Positions 1-10,716 of a DNA stretch of 64,000 bases are shown one piece after another. Numbering within the stretch: position 1 is the stretch's first letter; each line of letters begins with the position of its first letter. The notes beneath the pieces are model-generated. The model was not told the DNA's origin. It worked only from the letters and a program-made list of their open reading frames with translations, and made no database searches. The stretch is from an uncultured Flavobacteriaceae bacterium (GTDB taxonomy: Bacteria; Bacteroidota; Bacteroidia; Flavobacteriales; Flavobacteriaceae), in the NCBI GenBank assembly GCA_943788095.1, contig CALSOZ010000004.1, positions 62,001 to 126,000 on the forward strand. Direction: 5' to 3'. Position numbers and translations under genes: made by a program.

Positions 1-890
1 ATCCCATCGGCATCAAATTTGGTGTTAAAATATTCTGTTTTGGTGGTCGAATTTCCTGGGTTATTTCGATACGAATAGCCAGAAGTATTAAAAACATTTA
101 TAGCTCCAGTACGGAAATTAATATTCCCTGAAGCCCCTAATTGATCGGGGTGGCCTGCATTTAGAATGATTGCACCATTCAATCCAAGAAGTTTGTTTCG
201 TCTCAAAATGATGTTTAAAATTCCAGCGGTACCTTCGGCCTCATAGCGTGCTGAGGGCGAAGTGATCACTTCTACTTTTGCAATGGCTTCTGCGGGTAAT
301 TGTCTCAGGGCGTCGGATGCGTTTAAACCTACTAATCCAGAAGGTTTTCCATTGATTAATATCCGAACATTTTCATTTCCTCTCAAGGCTACATTCCCTT
401 CAATATCTACCGAAACCGAGGGCACATTGTTCAACACATCACTGACCGTTCCACCTCTAACAGTGAGGTCTTTTCCAACATTGTATATTTTTTTGTCTAA
501 TTTTATTTCAACCGTCGTTTTTTCGGAAATAATATCAACAGCATCTAAGGCCTGAAGGTCTTCTTCAAGACTGATAACTCCTAAATTGATAGTTTGATTG
601 ACATTGAAATTTAATTTTGTAATCGTTTCAAATGAAAAATAGTCGATAGAAATATCATAAATACCTTCTGAAATAGAAATACTAAAATTTCCTTCTGTAT
701 CGGAGATTCCACCGCCAACAATTTTATTTTCAGGTTTACTAAAAAATGCAATAGTCGCATATTCAAGAGGTTGCTGGCTTTGCTTTTCAATGATTTTTCC
801 AGTCACCACAAATTCATTCACTGTTTTTTGAGCAAACAGTGATGAGGTTGTAAATATAATTAAGATTGCTACGTCTAAATATTTTGGCAT
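1..890 (-). CDS. TonB-dependent outer membrane receptor with N-terminal carboxypeptidase-regulatory-like domain (partial, runs off window start)
   Basis: Reverse-strand translation from ATG at 890: MPKYLDVAILIIFTTSSLFAQ signal peptide, then CarboxypepD_reg-like and plug-like sequence (VRGGTVSDVLNNVPSVSVDIEGNVALRGNENVRILINGKPSGL). Confidence 0.85.
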   Translation of the reverse strand, partial: MPKYLDVAILIIFTTSSLFAQKTVNEFVVTGKIIEKQSQQPLEYATIAFFSKPENKIVGGGISDTEGNFSISISEGIYDISIDYFSFETITKLNFNVNQTINLGVISLEEDLQALDAVDIISEKTTVEIKLDKKIYNVGKDLTVRGGTVSDVLNNVPSVSVDIEGNVALRGNENVRILINGKPSGLVGLNASDALRQLPAEAIAKVEVITSPSARYEAEGTAGILNIILRRNKLLGLNGAIILNAGHPDQLGASGNINFRTGAINVFNTSGYSYRNNPGNSTTKTEYFNTKFDADG

Positions 891-978
891 TCGAATTGAT
901 TGAAATTGAACACAAAAGTAAACGGATATATAGTAGGTTTGGTTAAACTTCTGTTAAATAAAACAGGGATAAACTGGC

Positions 979-1320
979 TTATAAAACTTCAAGAATTCGG
1001 TCTTTTGGACGCCCAATCACTCCTTTGTTATTATGGATGACGATAGGGCGTTCAATAAGTTTAGGATGCTTCGCCATGGCATCAATCAATTGTTGATCTG
1101 ATAATTTTTTACCTTTGAAATCAGACTTCCATATCGCTTCATTTTTTCGGATCAGATCGATGGGAGGGATGTCCAAAATTATGATAATTTCCTTCAATTC
1201 GTTTGCGGTTAATGGATCGGATATGTAATCAAAAATGACATAGGGCTGATTAGATTCTTGAATCATTTGAAGCCCCTCACGAGATTTCCGACAGCGACTA
1301 TTGTGGTAAATTTTTATCAT
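979..1320 (-). CDS. arsC: ArsC/Spx-family arsenate reductase-like protein
   Basis: [17 protein letters not shown]... [12 protein letters not shown], ArsC-like thioredoxin fold signature. Confidence 0.85.
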   Translation of the reverse strand: MIKIYHNSRCRKSREGLQMIQESNQPYVIFDYISDPLTANELKEIIIILDIPPIDLIRKNEAIWKSDFKGKKLSDQQLIDAMAKHPKLIERPIVIHNNKGVIGRPKDRILEVL

Positions 1321-2424
1321 AGCGTATCCGTTTTTTCTTTTTGTCCCATCAACATTAAATAGGCTTTTAGGAAAGGAGTAATTTCTCCATTCATAACATT
1401 ATCAACATTGCCCGTTTCTTTGGATGTTCGGACATCTTTTACAAGTTTATAGGGGTGCATGACATAGTTTCTAATTTGACTACCCCATTCAATTTTCATT
1501 TTCCCTGCTTCAATATCTTCGCGCTGTGCCAGTTGTTTTTTGAGTTCAATTTCATACAATTGAGATTTCAACATTTGCATTGCTCTCGATCGGTTATCGT
1601 GTTGTGAACGCGTCTCTGAACACGAAATTTGAATCCCTGAAGGTTTATGAGTCAGTTGAACTTTAGTTTCTACTTTGTTTACATTTTGTCCTCCAGCTCC
1701 ACTCGAACGCGCGGTGGTGATTTCGATGTCTGCAGGGTTGATTTCTATTTCAATACTGTCATCTACAAGCGGATATACATAAACAGATGCAAAACTGGTA
1801 TGGCGTTTGGCATTGCTATCAAAAGGAGAAATACGGACCAAACGGTGGACGCCATTTTCACCTTTTAACCATCCAAATGCAAAATCGCCTTCAATTTGGA
1901 GCGTCACGGTTTTAATCCCAGCAACATCGCCATTTTGTAAATTGAGTTCGGAAATTTTAAAATTATTTTTTTCTGCATACATGACATACATCCGCATGAG
2001 CATATACGCCCAATCGCAACTTTCGGTACCACCAGCACCAGCCGTAATTTGTAACACTGCACTAAGGCTATCTCCGTCTTCAGATAGCATGTTTCTAAAT
2101 TCGATGTCTTCTAAAAACGTGGCGCTGAGTTCAAATTGTTTTTCAACCTCTTCAGCAGTTGTTTCACCTTCTTTATAAAAGTCATACAAAACTTCAAGAT
2201 CTTCTATATATGCTTGCGCTTTTTCAAAATCGGAGACCCATTTTTTGTTAACTCGTAGAGATTTCAAGAGCAGCTCGGCTGCTTTGGAGTCGTTCCAAAA
2301 ATCAGGTGAAAACGTTTTTTCTTCTTCATTTTGAATTTCGATGCGTTTGGCATCTAAGTCAAAGATACCTCCTCAACGCTCCAAGGCGCTCAAAAAGATC
2401 TTTTATGTGATCGTGTGTTATCAT
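1317..2424 (-). CDS. prfB: Peptide chain release factor 2, expressed through +1 programmed frameshift at TGA 2361-2359
   Basis: Main ORF contains the GGQ motif ([24 protein letters not shown]). Upstream frame from ATG 2424 gives [24 protein letters not shown]. Reverse-strand sequence AGGAGGTATCTTTGAC is the canonical SD-like plus CTT-TGA-C frameshift site. Confidence 0.95.
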
Positions 2425-2504
2425 ATTTATTTTTCGAATTACAAAAATAGAATTTATAGTATAGAATTAAAATAATATGTAGTTTTATATCCAAAATAAA
2501 ATTC

Positions 2505-3524
2505 ATGCAAATAGATTTACGAAGTGATACCGTTACAAGGCCCTCAAAAGGGATGTTAAACGCCATGATGACCGCCAAGCTTGGAGATGATGTCTATGCA
2601 GAAGATCCAACGGTGAATGCCTTGGAAGCTAAAGTAGCCACGCTTTTTGGAAAACCGAAAGCATTATTTTTCCCTTCCGGAACAATGGCCAATCAAACTG
2701 CTATCAAATTACATACACAACCTGGAGAGCAATTGATTTGTGATAAGTATGCACATGTTTATAATTATGAAGGTGGTGGCGTTTCTTTTAACAGTGGCGT
2801 GTCGTGCCAACTAGTAGATGGACATCGTGGTATGATGACGGCGGCGCAAGTTGAAGCTGCGATTAATCCACCCGATTTTTATCACAGTCCACTGACCTCT
2901 TTGGTAACTTTAGAAAACACCACCAACAAAGGAGGCGGTGCTTGCTGGGATTTTGAAGAAATTTTAAAAATTCGTTCGGTCTGTAATGTTCATAATTTGG
3001 GGCTTCACTTAGATGGTGCGCGATTGTGGAACGCTCTGGTTGCGAAGTCTGAAACACCTCAACAGTATGGAGAAATTTTTGACACGATCTCGGTGTGTTT
3101 TAGCAAAGGACTAGGGGCGCCCGTAGGTTCGGTTTTGCTTGGAAACGACGCATTGATAAGCAAAGCTTTGCGGATTCGAAAAATGTTGGGTGGCGGAATG
3201 CGACAAATTGGAATGCTTGCAGCGGCGGCTTCTTATGGGTTGGATGCGCAGTTTGATCGACTTAAAGAGGACCATCAGAAAGCCAAAGATATCGAAGGTG
3301 TTCTTCGGCAGTTAGAGGCGGTTTCTGTAGTGGAACCTGTAGAGACAAACATTGTGATATTTAAATTAAACCCTCAGTTTCCTCAAGAATTATTTTTAAA
3401 TAAATTAAAAGCACATGAGGTGCTTGTCAGTGATATGGGAGGCGGCAAGTTACGAATGGTCACACATCTCGATTATACCAACGCGATGCATGCCAAACTT
3501 TTAGAAATCTTGCAAAAACCTTAA
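2505..3524 (+). CDS. ltaE: Low-specificity L-threonine aldolase
   Basis: MQIDLRSDTVTRPSKGMLNAMMTAKLGDDVYAEDPTVNALE; PLP-lysine region SVCFSKGLGAPVGS. Confidence 0.9.
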   Translation: MQIDLRSDTVTRPSKGMLNAMMTAKLGDDVYAEDPTVNALEAKVATLFGKPKALFFPSGTMANQTAIKLHTQPGEQLICDKYAHVYNYEGGGVSFNSGVSCQLVDGHRGMMTAAQVEAAINPPDFYHSPLTSLVTLENTTNKGGGACWDFEEILKIRSVCNVHNLGLHLDGARLWNALVAKSETPQQYGEIFDTISVCFSKGLGAPVGSVLLGNDALISKALRIRKMLGGGMRQIGMLAAAASYGLDAQFDRLKEDHQKAKDIEGVLRQLEAVSVVEPVETNIVIFKLNPQFPQELFLNKLKAHEVLVSDMGGGKLRMVTHLDYTNAMHAKLLEILQKP

Positions 3525-3565
3525 TATTTTTCGTAATTTTATAGACTCTTTTAAAATCTAATTTT

Positions 3566-5698
3566 ATGAAACTTAATATCCTTTCTCTAATTTTAATATG
3601 CTCACTAACTTCCTGTGACACTAAGACAACTAAATCAATGTCAGAATTACCGAATGCACCATTAGCAACTCAAATTCCTAAAAATTTAACCATCCATGAC
3701 GATGTGAGAGTTGATGAGTTTTATTGGTTAAACGATAAAGAAAATCCCGAAGTAATCGATTATCTCAATAAAGAAAACGACTACTATAACGCGAACACGG
3801 CGCATACCAAAGATTTTCAAGCGTCTTTGTTTGATGAAATGAAGTCCAGAATCAAAGAAGACGATAGTTCTGTGCCTTATAAGTACAATAGTTACTGGTA
3901 TATCACCAAGTATGAAAAAGGGAAAGATTACCCGATCTATACTCGAAAAAAAGGAACCTTAAAAGCGGCTGAAGAGCTCCTGTTTGATTGTAATGAAATG
4001 GCCAAAGACCATTCGTATTTTAGATTGGTTGGATTGAACATAAGCCCAAATAATAAGTTGATTTCTTATGGAATAGATACCACGGGCAGACGTCAATATA
4101 GCTTACATATCAAAGACCTTACAACCAATAAAGTTTTTAAGGAGGAAATATCAAACACCACTGGTGGGAGTACTTGGGCCAATGATAATAAAACCTTTTT
4201 TTATACCCTTAAAGACGAAACTACCCTACGTTCAGAAGCGATTTACAAACACCGATTAGATACCGACCCCAAATTAGACACGTTAATTTATGAAGAAATG
4301 GATGACACTTTTTCGGTGGGGGTTTATAAAACCAAATCCAAAAAATATTTAGTGATTGGCAGTTACAGTACGTTGACGACCGAATATCAGATTTTAAACG
4401 CAGATACACCTGACGGAGATTTCAAGATATTTCAACCCAGAACCCGCGGTTTAGAATATGGAATCTCTCATTTTGAAGATGCGTTTTATATCGTTTCGAA
4501 TGCCGATGGTGCTCAAAATTTTAAGCTATCCAAAACCTCGGAAACGCAAACCGAAAAAAAATATTGGAGCGATGTGATACCACACAGAGAAGGAGTGTTA
4601 CTTGAAGATATCGAGATTTTCAAGGACTTTTTAGTGGTTTCGGAACGTGAAAATGGTTTGAATCAGATCCATATAAAACGTTGGGATGGCACTGATAGTT
4701 ATTACCTCCCTTTTGAAAGTGAGACCTACACGGCGTATACAACGACTAATATTGATTTTGATACGACGATTTTACGATATGGCTATCAATCCCTGACCAC
4801 GCCCTCTTCTGTGATTGATTTTGATATGGTTACTAAGTCTAAAACCATAAAAAAAGAACAAGAAGTATTGGGTGGAAAATTTAAAAAAGAAAATTACACA
4901 TCCGAACGCTTGTGGGCAACTGCTGCCGATGGGACTCAAATTCCTATTTCGTTAATTCGTCGTATAGACACTAAAAAATCAGCCGACACTCCTTTGTTGT
5001 TGTATGCTTATGGATCTTATGGAAATACAATTGACCCCTATTTTTCGACAGTCCGAATGAGTCTGTTAGATCGAGGATTTATTTTTGCGATTGCTCACAT
5101 TCGGGGTGGCCAATATTTAGGTCGTCAATGGTATGAAGATGGAAAACTATTTAAAAAGAAAAATACGTTTTCAGATTTTGTGGACTGTTCAAAATACTTA
5201 ATTGAAAATAATTATACTTCTGCCAAGCATCATTATTCGATGGGAGGCAGTGCTGGAGGACTTTTGATGGGTGCGATCATCAATTTAGCGCCAGAGTTAT
5301 ACAATGGCGTGGTTGCTCAGGTGCCGTTTGTCGATGTCGTCACTACGATGTTAGACGATAGTATTCCGCTGACAACTGGAGAATATGACGAGTGGGGAAA
5401 TCCAAATGAGAAAGAGTATTACGAGTACATGAAGTCGTATTCGCCTTATGATAATGTGTCCAATAAATTATACCCAAATATGTTGGTTACGACAGGATTG
5501 CACGACTCTCAGGTACAATACTGGGAACCCGCAAAATGGGTTGCTCGCTTAAGAGCGCAGAATAAAAACACAGCTCAACTCTACCTTAAAACCAACATGG
5601 AAGCAGGTCATGGAGGTGCCTCTGGACGATTTGAAGCATTAAAAGAAGTGGCATCAGAATACGCATTTTTATTAGATCTTGAGTCAATCTTAAAATAG
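3566..5698 (+). CDS. S9 family peptidase (oligopeptidase B / prolyl oligopeptidase-like), lipoprotein signal
   Basis: Lipobox LTSC; catalytic GGSAGGLLMG; DEWGNPNEKEYYEYMKSYSPYDNV; AGHGGASGR. Confidence 0.92.
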   Translation: MKLNILSLILICSLTSCDTKTTKSMSELPNAPLATQIPKNLTIHDDVRVDEFYWLNDKENPEVIDYLNKENDYYNANTAHTKDFQASLFDEMKSRIKEDDSSVPYKYNSYWYITKYEKGKDYPIYTRKKGTLKAAEELLFDCNEMAKDHSYFRLVGLNISPNNKLISYGIDTTGRRQYSLHIKDLTTNKVFKEEISNTTGGSTWANDNKTFFYTLKDETTLRSEAIYKHRLDTDPKLDTLIYEEMDDTFSVGVYKTKSKKYLVIGSYSTLTTEYQILNADTPDGDFKIFQPRTRGLEYGISHFEDAFYIVSNADGAQNFKLSKTSETQTEKKYWSDVIPHREGVLLEDIEIFKDFLVVSERENGLNQIHIKRWDGTDSYYLPFESETYTAYTTTNIDFDTTILRYGYQSLTTPSSVIDFDMVTKSKTIKKEQEVLGGKFKKENYTSERLWATAADGTQIPISLIRRIDTKKSADTPLLLYAYGSYGNTIDPYFSTVRMSLLDRGFIFAIAHIRGGQYLGRQWYEDGKLFKKKNTFSDFVDCSKYLIENNYTSAKHHYSMGGSAGGLLMGAIINLAPELYNGVVAQVPFVDVVTTMLDDSIPLTTGEYDEWGNPNEKEYYEYMKSYSPYDNVSNKLYPNMLVTTGLHDSQVQYWEPAKWVARLRAQNKNTAQLYLKTNMEAGHGGASGRFEALKEVASEYAFLLDLESILK

Positions 5699-5749
5699 AT
5701 TAAAAAAAAAATTGTAAGTTTGAAATCTATTTAAATATAAAAACTTGAT

Positions 5750-6793
5750 TTGGTAAATAAAGAAAAATTAATATTCAATAATGTTTTAGAATTAGTGGGG
5801 AATACGCCATTAGTTAAGTTGAATATAGTCACTTCTGATTTCCCTGGCACCTATGTTGCGAAACTGGATTCTTTCAATCCCGGACATTCCTCAAAAGACC
5901 GAATTGCGCTTCATATCATTGAAGAAGCAGAAAATAAAGGGGTTCTTAAACCTGGAGATACCATCATCGAAACCACTTCTGGGAATACTGGATTTAGTAT
6001 TGCGATGGTCAGTATTATCAAAGGGTACAAATGTGTTTTGGCGGTGAGTTCAAAATCGTCTTTAGATAAAATTGACATGCTAAAAAGTATGGGCGCCAAG
6101 GTATATGTTTGTCCAGCAAACGTCCCTGCGGATGATCCGCGTTCGTATTACGAAGTCGCCAAACGTTTACACGAAGAAATTGAAGGCTCTGTCTATATCA
6201 ATCAATATTTTAATCACCTTAATTTAGAGGCACATTACAAAAGTACTGGGCCTGAAATATGGAAGAATACAGAAGGAAAAATCACGCATTTAATTGCGTG
6301 TAGTGGGACTGGTGGCACCATTTCGGGAACTGCGAAATATTTAAAAGAACAAAATCCAGATATTAAAATAATAGGCGTTGATGCTTATGGATCTGTTTTG
6401 AAAAAGTATCACGAAACCCGAGAGTTAGACCCTAGTGAAATTTACCCATATCGCATTGAAGGACTCGGTAAAAATTTAATTCCTTCCGTTACCGATTTTG
6501 ATCTCATCGATCAATTTATAAAAGTGAATGACGAAGATAGTGCTCACACTGCTCGTGAAATATCTAAAACCGAAGGTATCTTTGTAGGTTATACTTCTGG
6601 TGCAGTTGTACAAGCGGTTAAACAACTACAAGAAACTACCGCATTTAAACCGACAGATCTAGTCGTTCTTATTTTTCCAGATCATGGTTCTCGTTATATG
6701 AGTAAGGTATATAATGACCAATGGATGAAAGATCAAGGCTTTTTTGATCATCAAAAGCAAGATGCTGCTCAAAGCATCGAATTTATTAAATAA
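5750..6793 (+). CDS. PLP-dependent cysteine/cystathionine beta-synthase family protein; candidate cysteate synthase by context
   Basis: [25 protein letters not shown] (PLP Lys), [41 protein letters not shown] start. Confidence 0.88.
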   Translation: MVNKEKLIFNNVLELVGNTPLVKLNIVTSDFPGTYVAKLDSFNPGHSSKDRIALHIIEEAENKGVLKPGDTIIETTSGNTGFSIAMVSIIKGYKCVLAVSSKSSLDKIDMLKSMGAKVYVCPANVPADDPRSYYEVAKRLHEEIEGSVYINQYFNHLNLEAHYKSTGPEIWKNTEGKITHLIACSGTGGTISGTAKYLKEQNPDIKIIGVDAYGSVLKKYHETRELDPSEIYPYRIEGLGKNLIPSVTDFDLIDQFIKVNDEDSAHTAREISKTEGIFVGYTSGAVVQAVKQLQETTAFKPTDLVVLIFPDHGSRYMSKVYNDQWMKDQGFFDHQKQDAAQSIEFIK

Positions 6794-6902
6794 TTTCTCA
6801 GACAAATTTTCCAATACTCCTATAGACATCATCATAATTGTCTTAATATTATGTATTCATAATATTATTGTATAATTTTGTGAAGCAAACTAACATTGAA
6901 TT

Positions 6903-8165
6903 ATGACAAGAGATTTATTCGACAAAATCTATAAAGATAAAGGACCACTAGGGAAATGGGCAAGCCAAGCAGAAGGGTATTTTGTATTTCCAAAATTAGA
7001 AGGTCAGATTTCAAACCGAATGAAATTTCAGGGTAAAGATGTGATTACTTGGAGTATAAATGATTATTTAGGCCTTGCAAATCATCCCGAAGTCAGAAAA
7101 GTGGACGCTGAAGCTGCAAACGATTACGGATCTGCCTACCCAATGGGTGCTCGGATGATGTCTGGACATACCTCACTTCACGAACAATTACAAACTGAAT
7201 TAGCAGAATTTGTAAGCAAAGAGTCAACCTATCTCCTAAATTTTGGATATCAAGGCATTATGTCTACCATTGATGCGCTGGTTGGTAAAGATGATATTAT
7301 AGTTTACGATGTAGATTCGCATGCCTGTATCATTGACGGCGTTCGTTTACACATGGGGAAACGGTTTACCTACAAACATAACGATATTGAAAGCTTAGAA
7401 AAAAACCTCGAACGTGCTACCAAAATGGCTGAACATACCGGCGGTGGAATTCTTGTAATTTCGGAAGGTGTTTTTGGAATGCGTGGAGAACAAGGAAAAT
7501 TAAAAGAAATTGCAGCCTTAAAAGAAAAATTCAATTTTAGATTTTTAGTCGATGATGCACATGGTTTTGGAACCTTAGGGAAAACGGGCGCTGGCGCCGG
7601 TGAAGAACAAGGCGTTCAAGACGATATTGATGTGTATTTTGCAACCTTTGCGAAGTCCATGGCAAGTACGGGTGCTTTTATCGCTGCCGATAAAGAAATT
7701 ATAGACTATTTAAAATATAACTTACGTTCACAAATGTTTGCAAAATCGCTGCAAATGCAATTGGTTAAAGGCGCTTTGAAACGTTTAGACATGATCCGAA
7801 CCATGCCCGAACTCAAAGAAAAGCTCTGGACCATTGTAAATGCTTTGCAATCTGGATTAAGAGACCGCGGATTCGATTTAGGAAGCACGCAGAGTTGTGT
7901 TACACCAGTGTATTTAAAAGGAAGTATTCCCGAAGCGATGGCCTTGGTCAAAGACCTTCGTGAGAATTACGGAATTTTCTGTTCTATTGTGGTGTATCCA
8001 GTAATCCCTAAAGGATTAATTTTGTTGAGGTTAATACCAACATCGATGCATACTTTAGAGGATGTAGATGAAACACTAAACGCCTTTTCTGTAATTAGAG
8101 AACGCTTAGAAAAAGGAATTTACAAACGCCTATCAGCATCTGTTGCAGCAGCAATGGGTGAATAA
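6903..8165 (+). CDS. Alpha-oxoamine synthase (serine palmitoyltransferase / cysteate fatty-acyltransferase-like)
   Basis: NDYLGLANHPEVRK, GSAYPMGARMMSGHTSLHEQLQTELAEF, VDDAHGFGTLGKTGAG, ATFAKSMASTGAF. Confidence 0.88.
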   Translation: MTRDLFDKIYKDKGPLGKWASQAEGYFVFPKLEGQISNRMKFQGKDVITWSINDYLGLANHPEVRKVDAEAANDYGSAYPMGARMMSGHTSLHEQLQTELAEFVSKESTYLLNFGYQGIMSTIDALVGKDDIIVYDVDSHACIIDGVRLHMGKRFTYKHNDIESLEKNLERATKMAEHTGGGILVISEGVFGMRGEQGKLKEIAALKEKFNFRFLVDDAHGFGTLGKTGAGAGEEQGVQDDIDVYFATFAKSMASTGAFIAADKEIIDYLKYNLRSQMFAKSLQMQLVKGALKRLDMIRTMPELKEKLWTIVNALQSGLRDRGFDLGSTQSCVTPVYLKGSIPEAMALVKDLRENYGIFCSIVVYPVIPKGLILLRLIPTSMHTLEDVDETLNAFSVIRERLEKGIYKRLSASVAAAMGE

Positions 8166-8169
8166 TCTG

Positions 8170-9285
8170 TTAAAGCTCTTTTCGAAACGTACTTCGCTTT
8201 TTAATTAACACGGGATTAAAATCTAACCATAATTTTTGAATGGCTATATTGTCAGCCAATTCTGGGGTTCGACGGCATTCTACAATTCCTTTTTCAACAA
8301 AGGTTTTATGAAATGCGCTAAAAATTATGGAATGAACTCCTTTTTTTTGGTATTTGGGATGCACTCCAATTAAGTAAAAATTTAACTTTTTGGACTGCTT
8401 CGCTTTTAAAATATTAAAAATTCCAAACGGAAATAATTTACCTTTAGATTTTTGTAATGCTTCTGAAAAAGAGGGCATTGCAATTCCAAATGCGATCAGT
8501 TCATCCGTCTCATCAATCACAAATTTGATGTATTCTGGATTGATAAAACTTAAAAATTTCTTCTTTAAAAAATCTTTTTGAATGTCGGTAATTCTTACAA
8601 AAGACGATAAGGCGGCATAGCTTTCATTAAATAAATCGAACATTTTATCCGCATACGGCATCAAATCTTTTGTACTCTTAAAACTTAAAGATTTTAGTTT
8701 ATAACGCTCTCTTACGACTTTTTCTAACTTGTCAGATTTATCAATTTTAATATCACTAAACTGGTGTTTATGTTCTATATATTCTTTTTCCACTTGAAAA
8801 TTTAATTGTTTCAAGTGATCGACATAATAGGGATGATTATACCATGTAACCATCGTTCCAATTTCGTCATATCCGTAAGTGAGCACGCCTACTTTATCTA
8901 AATTAGAAAACCCAATAGGGCCTTCCATATGATCCAATTTATGAGTTTTTCCAATGGCTTCTACTTTGTCTAATAATGCTTTGGTAACTTCGAGGTCGTC
9001 AATCATATCCAACCATCCAAAACGCATTTTATTCACGCCTTGATCTTTGATTTCTAGCCAATTGGTGATGGCTGCTACACGTCCAACAATTTTATCATCT
9101 TTATAAGCGAGAAAGAGTCGAGCATCGGCATTTTGCAGAACCGGATTTGTCGCTTTGTCGAAGATCTTTATTTCCTCACTTATAATAGGAGGGACCCAAT
9201 ATTTTGAGTTTTTGTAGAGTGAAAAAGGAAATTTCACAAACTTTTTATGTTCCTTTTTTGTAAGGGCTTCTTTAATTAAAATCAT
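8170..9285 (-). CDS. GNAT-superfamily-like acyltransferase, conserved in Bacteroidota
   Basis: KFPFSLYKNSKYWVPPIISEE, LAYKDDKIVGRVAAI, HKLDHMEGPIGFSNLDKVGVL, LIGVHPKYQKKGVHSIIFSAFHKT (acyl-CoA-loop-like). Confidence 0.65.
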   Translation of the reverse strand: MILIKEALTKKEHKKFVKFPFSLYKNSKYWVPPIISEEIKIFDKATNPVLQNADARLFLAYKDDKIVGRVAAITNWLEIKDQGVNKMRFGWLDMIDDLEVTKALLDKVEAIGKTHKLDHMEGPIGFSNLDKVGVLTYGYDEIGTMVTWYNHPYYVDHLKQLNFQVEKEYIEHKHQFSDIKIDKSDKLEKVVRERYKLKSLSFKSTKDLMPYADKMFDLFNESYAALSSFVRITDIQKDFLKKKFLSFINPEYIKFVIDETDELIAFGIAMPSFSEALQKSKGKLFPFGIFNILKAKQSKKLNFYLIGVHPKYQKKGVHSIIFSAFHKTFVEKGIVECRRTPELADNIAIQKLWLDFNPVLIKKRSTFRKEL

Positions 9286-9322
9286 AAGCTATCCATCGTC
9301 AAATCGTTAGTCATTCTGCTTT

Positions 9323-10276
9323 TTATTTTTTCCTTTTTTTCTTTTTTCGAGATTTTCTACCACCTAATTTTTTTGCAGAGTTACTATTATCTATATTCTC
9401 TTTGTCAACATGTCGATCTAATCTATAAGAAGCTCCAAAATTAATACTTAAAACAGATGGTGTGTCTTTTACATTGAGTGTAAACGCTGTATCCAATTGT
9501 ATATTTTGATTCCACAAATAGCCCCCTCCAAATCTAAATAAATTATCAGCATAAAAATCGCTTTTAATCCCTTGTGTTTCTCCAAAAATCACCCACTTAG
9601 GATTAAAGGAGTGGGTTAATGTCACAATATACTGGAACTCTTGTTGCTCGCTTGTGATACGATCCATAATGATATTGGTTACAAACACCCATCCACCAGA
9701 AAAATTATTTTGAGTGATTAAAGCACCTCGATAACTCAAGCCTTCCACTCCAGGAGCTGTATATGGGTTGTCTTCATTATCAAAATTTACGCCTGCTGAA
9801 ACGGAAATAGCTGGTATTAAGTTTTTTAATTGAAAACTTCTATTGGCATGATAGCTGTAAAGATTGGGTTTTTTGTTTAAGTTTTTTTTATTTGGATCGT
9901 ACACCAAATATTTTGCACCAGCATTTAATGTCTTAAAATTTGAGCGCTTATTTTCAACTCCACCAAGAGCATCGTACAACTGAACATCACTCTGGAACGT
10001 TCCTTGGACATTAAATTCCAAAGCTTCTTTCCAAAATCCATAATGTGCCGCAAAATCTACGCCATATCCAGAGACTTCATACTTGGGATGAATAGCTCTT
10101 TTTTCTTTCACAATATAAGGCCCTACTTCAAACTGAAACACTTGAGTACCAACAGCGAACGCACTTTGTGAGGCGCCGGGTCGATTCGAGTTTATAACAT
10201 CGGTATATTGCGCATGGGCATTTGGATAGAACCCAAAAACAGCGATAAAAATAATCAGGTAAGAATAAAATTTCAT
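9323..10276 (-). CDS. Outer-membrane 'transporter' family protein (phenol MetA degradation-like beta-barrel)
   Basis: Signal peptide MKFYSYLIIFIAVFGFYPNAHAQ, VINSNRPGASQSAFAVGTQVFQFEVGP; repeated amphipathic strands; Lys-rich C-terminus. Confidence 0.6.
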   Translation of the reverse strand: MKFYSYLIIFIAVFGFYPNAHAQYTDVINSNRPGASQSAFAVGTQVFQFEVGPYIVKEKRAIHPKYEVSGYGVDFAAHYGFWKEALEFNVQGTFQSDVQLYDALGGVENKRSNFKTLNAGAKYLVYDPNKKNLNKKPNLYSYHANRSFQLKNLIPAISVSAGVNFDNEDNPYTAPGVEGLSYRGALITQNNFSGGWVFVTNIIMDRITSEQQEFQYIVTLTHSFNPKWVIFGETQGIKSDFYADNLFRFGGGYLWNQNIQLDTAFTLNVKDTPSVLSINFGASYRLDRHVDKENIDNSNSAKKLGGRKSRKKKKRKK

Positions 10277-10438
10277 TTAAAACACTTTCATCAAACCTAC
10301 ATAATTTTTTTATATTTATAATTAATTAGAAGTATTTTCTTAACTGATTTCCACCTTTTTTCTTCTACTTTGAATCATTTTATATAATAATTTATCTAAT
10401 AAAAATAAGAATTGTATTTTTGAAGAAATAATCTACCG

Positions 10439-10705
10439 ATGTTACAAACTGCGTCTATTATTGGATTCCTTAGAACGATTCTAATTTTTGTTTTGGTTTA
10501 CACCATTTTTAAGTATTTGATGCGCCTATTTGCGCCGTATATAGTTAAATCGATCGCTAAAAAAGCGGAGGCACATTTTAGAAACCAATCAGCTCCAAAA
10601 CCACCGACTCAAAAAGAAGGTGAGATTAGTATTGATAAAATACCAAATTCCAAAACATCTAATAAAGATGTGGGCGAATATGTGGATTATGAAGAGGTTG
10701 AATAA
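10439..10705 (+). CDS. Small membrane protein, DUF4834-like
   Basis: 88 aa, N-terminal TM, APYIVKSIAKKAEAHF. Confidence 0.6.
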   Translation: MLQTASIIGFLRTILIFVLVYTIFKYLMRLFAPYIVKSIAKKAEAHFRNQSAPKPPTQKEGEISIDKIPNSKTSNKDVGEYVDYEEVE

Positions 10706-10716
10706 AAAGACAAACG

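Noticed and set aside
1647-2178. Plus-strand ORFs (73 and 123 aa) antisense to prfB
   Set aside because: Fully antisense to a clear RF2 coding frame; sequences are the complement of conserved codons with no domain signal.
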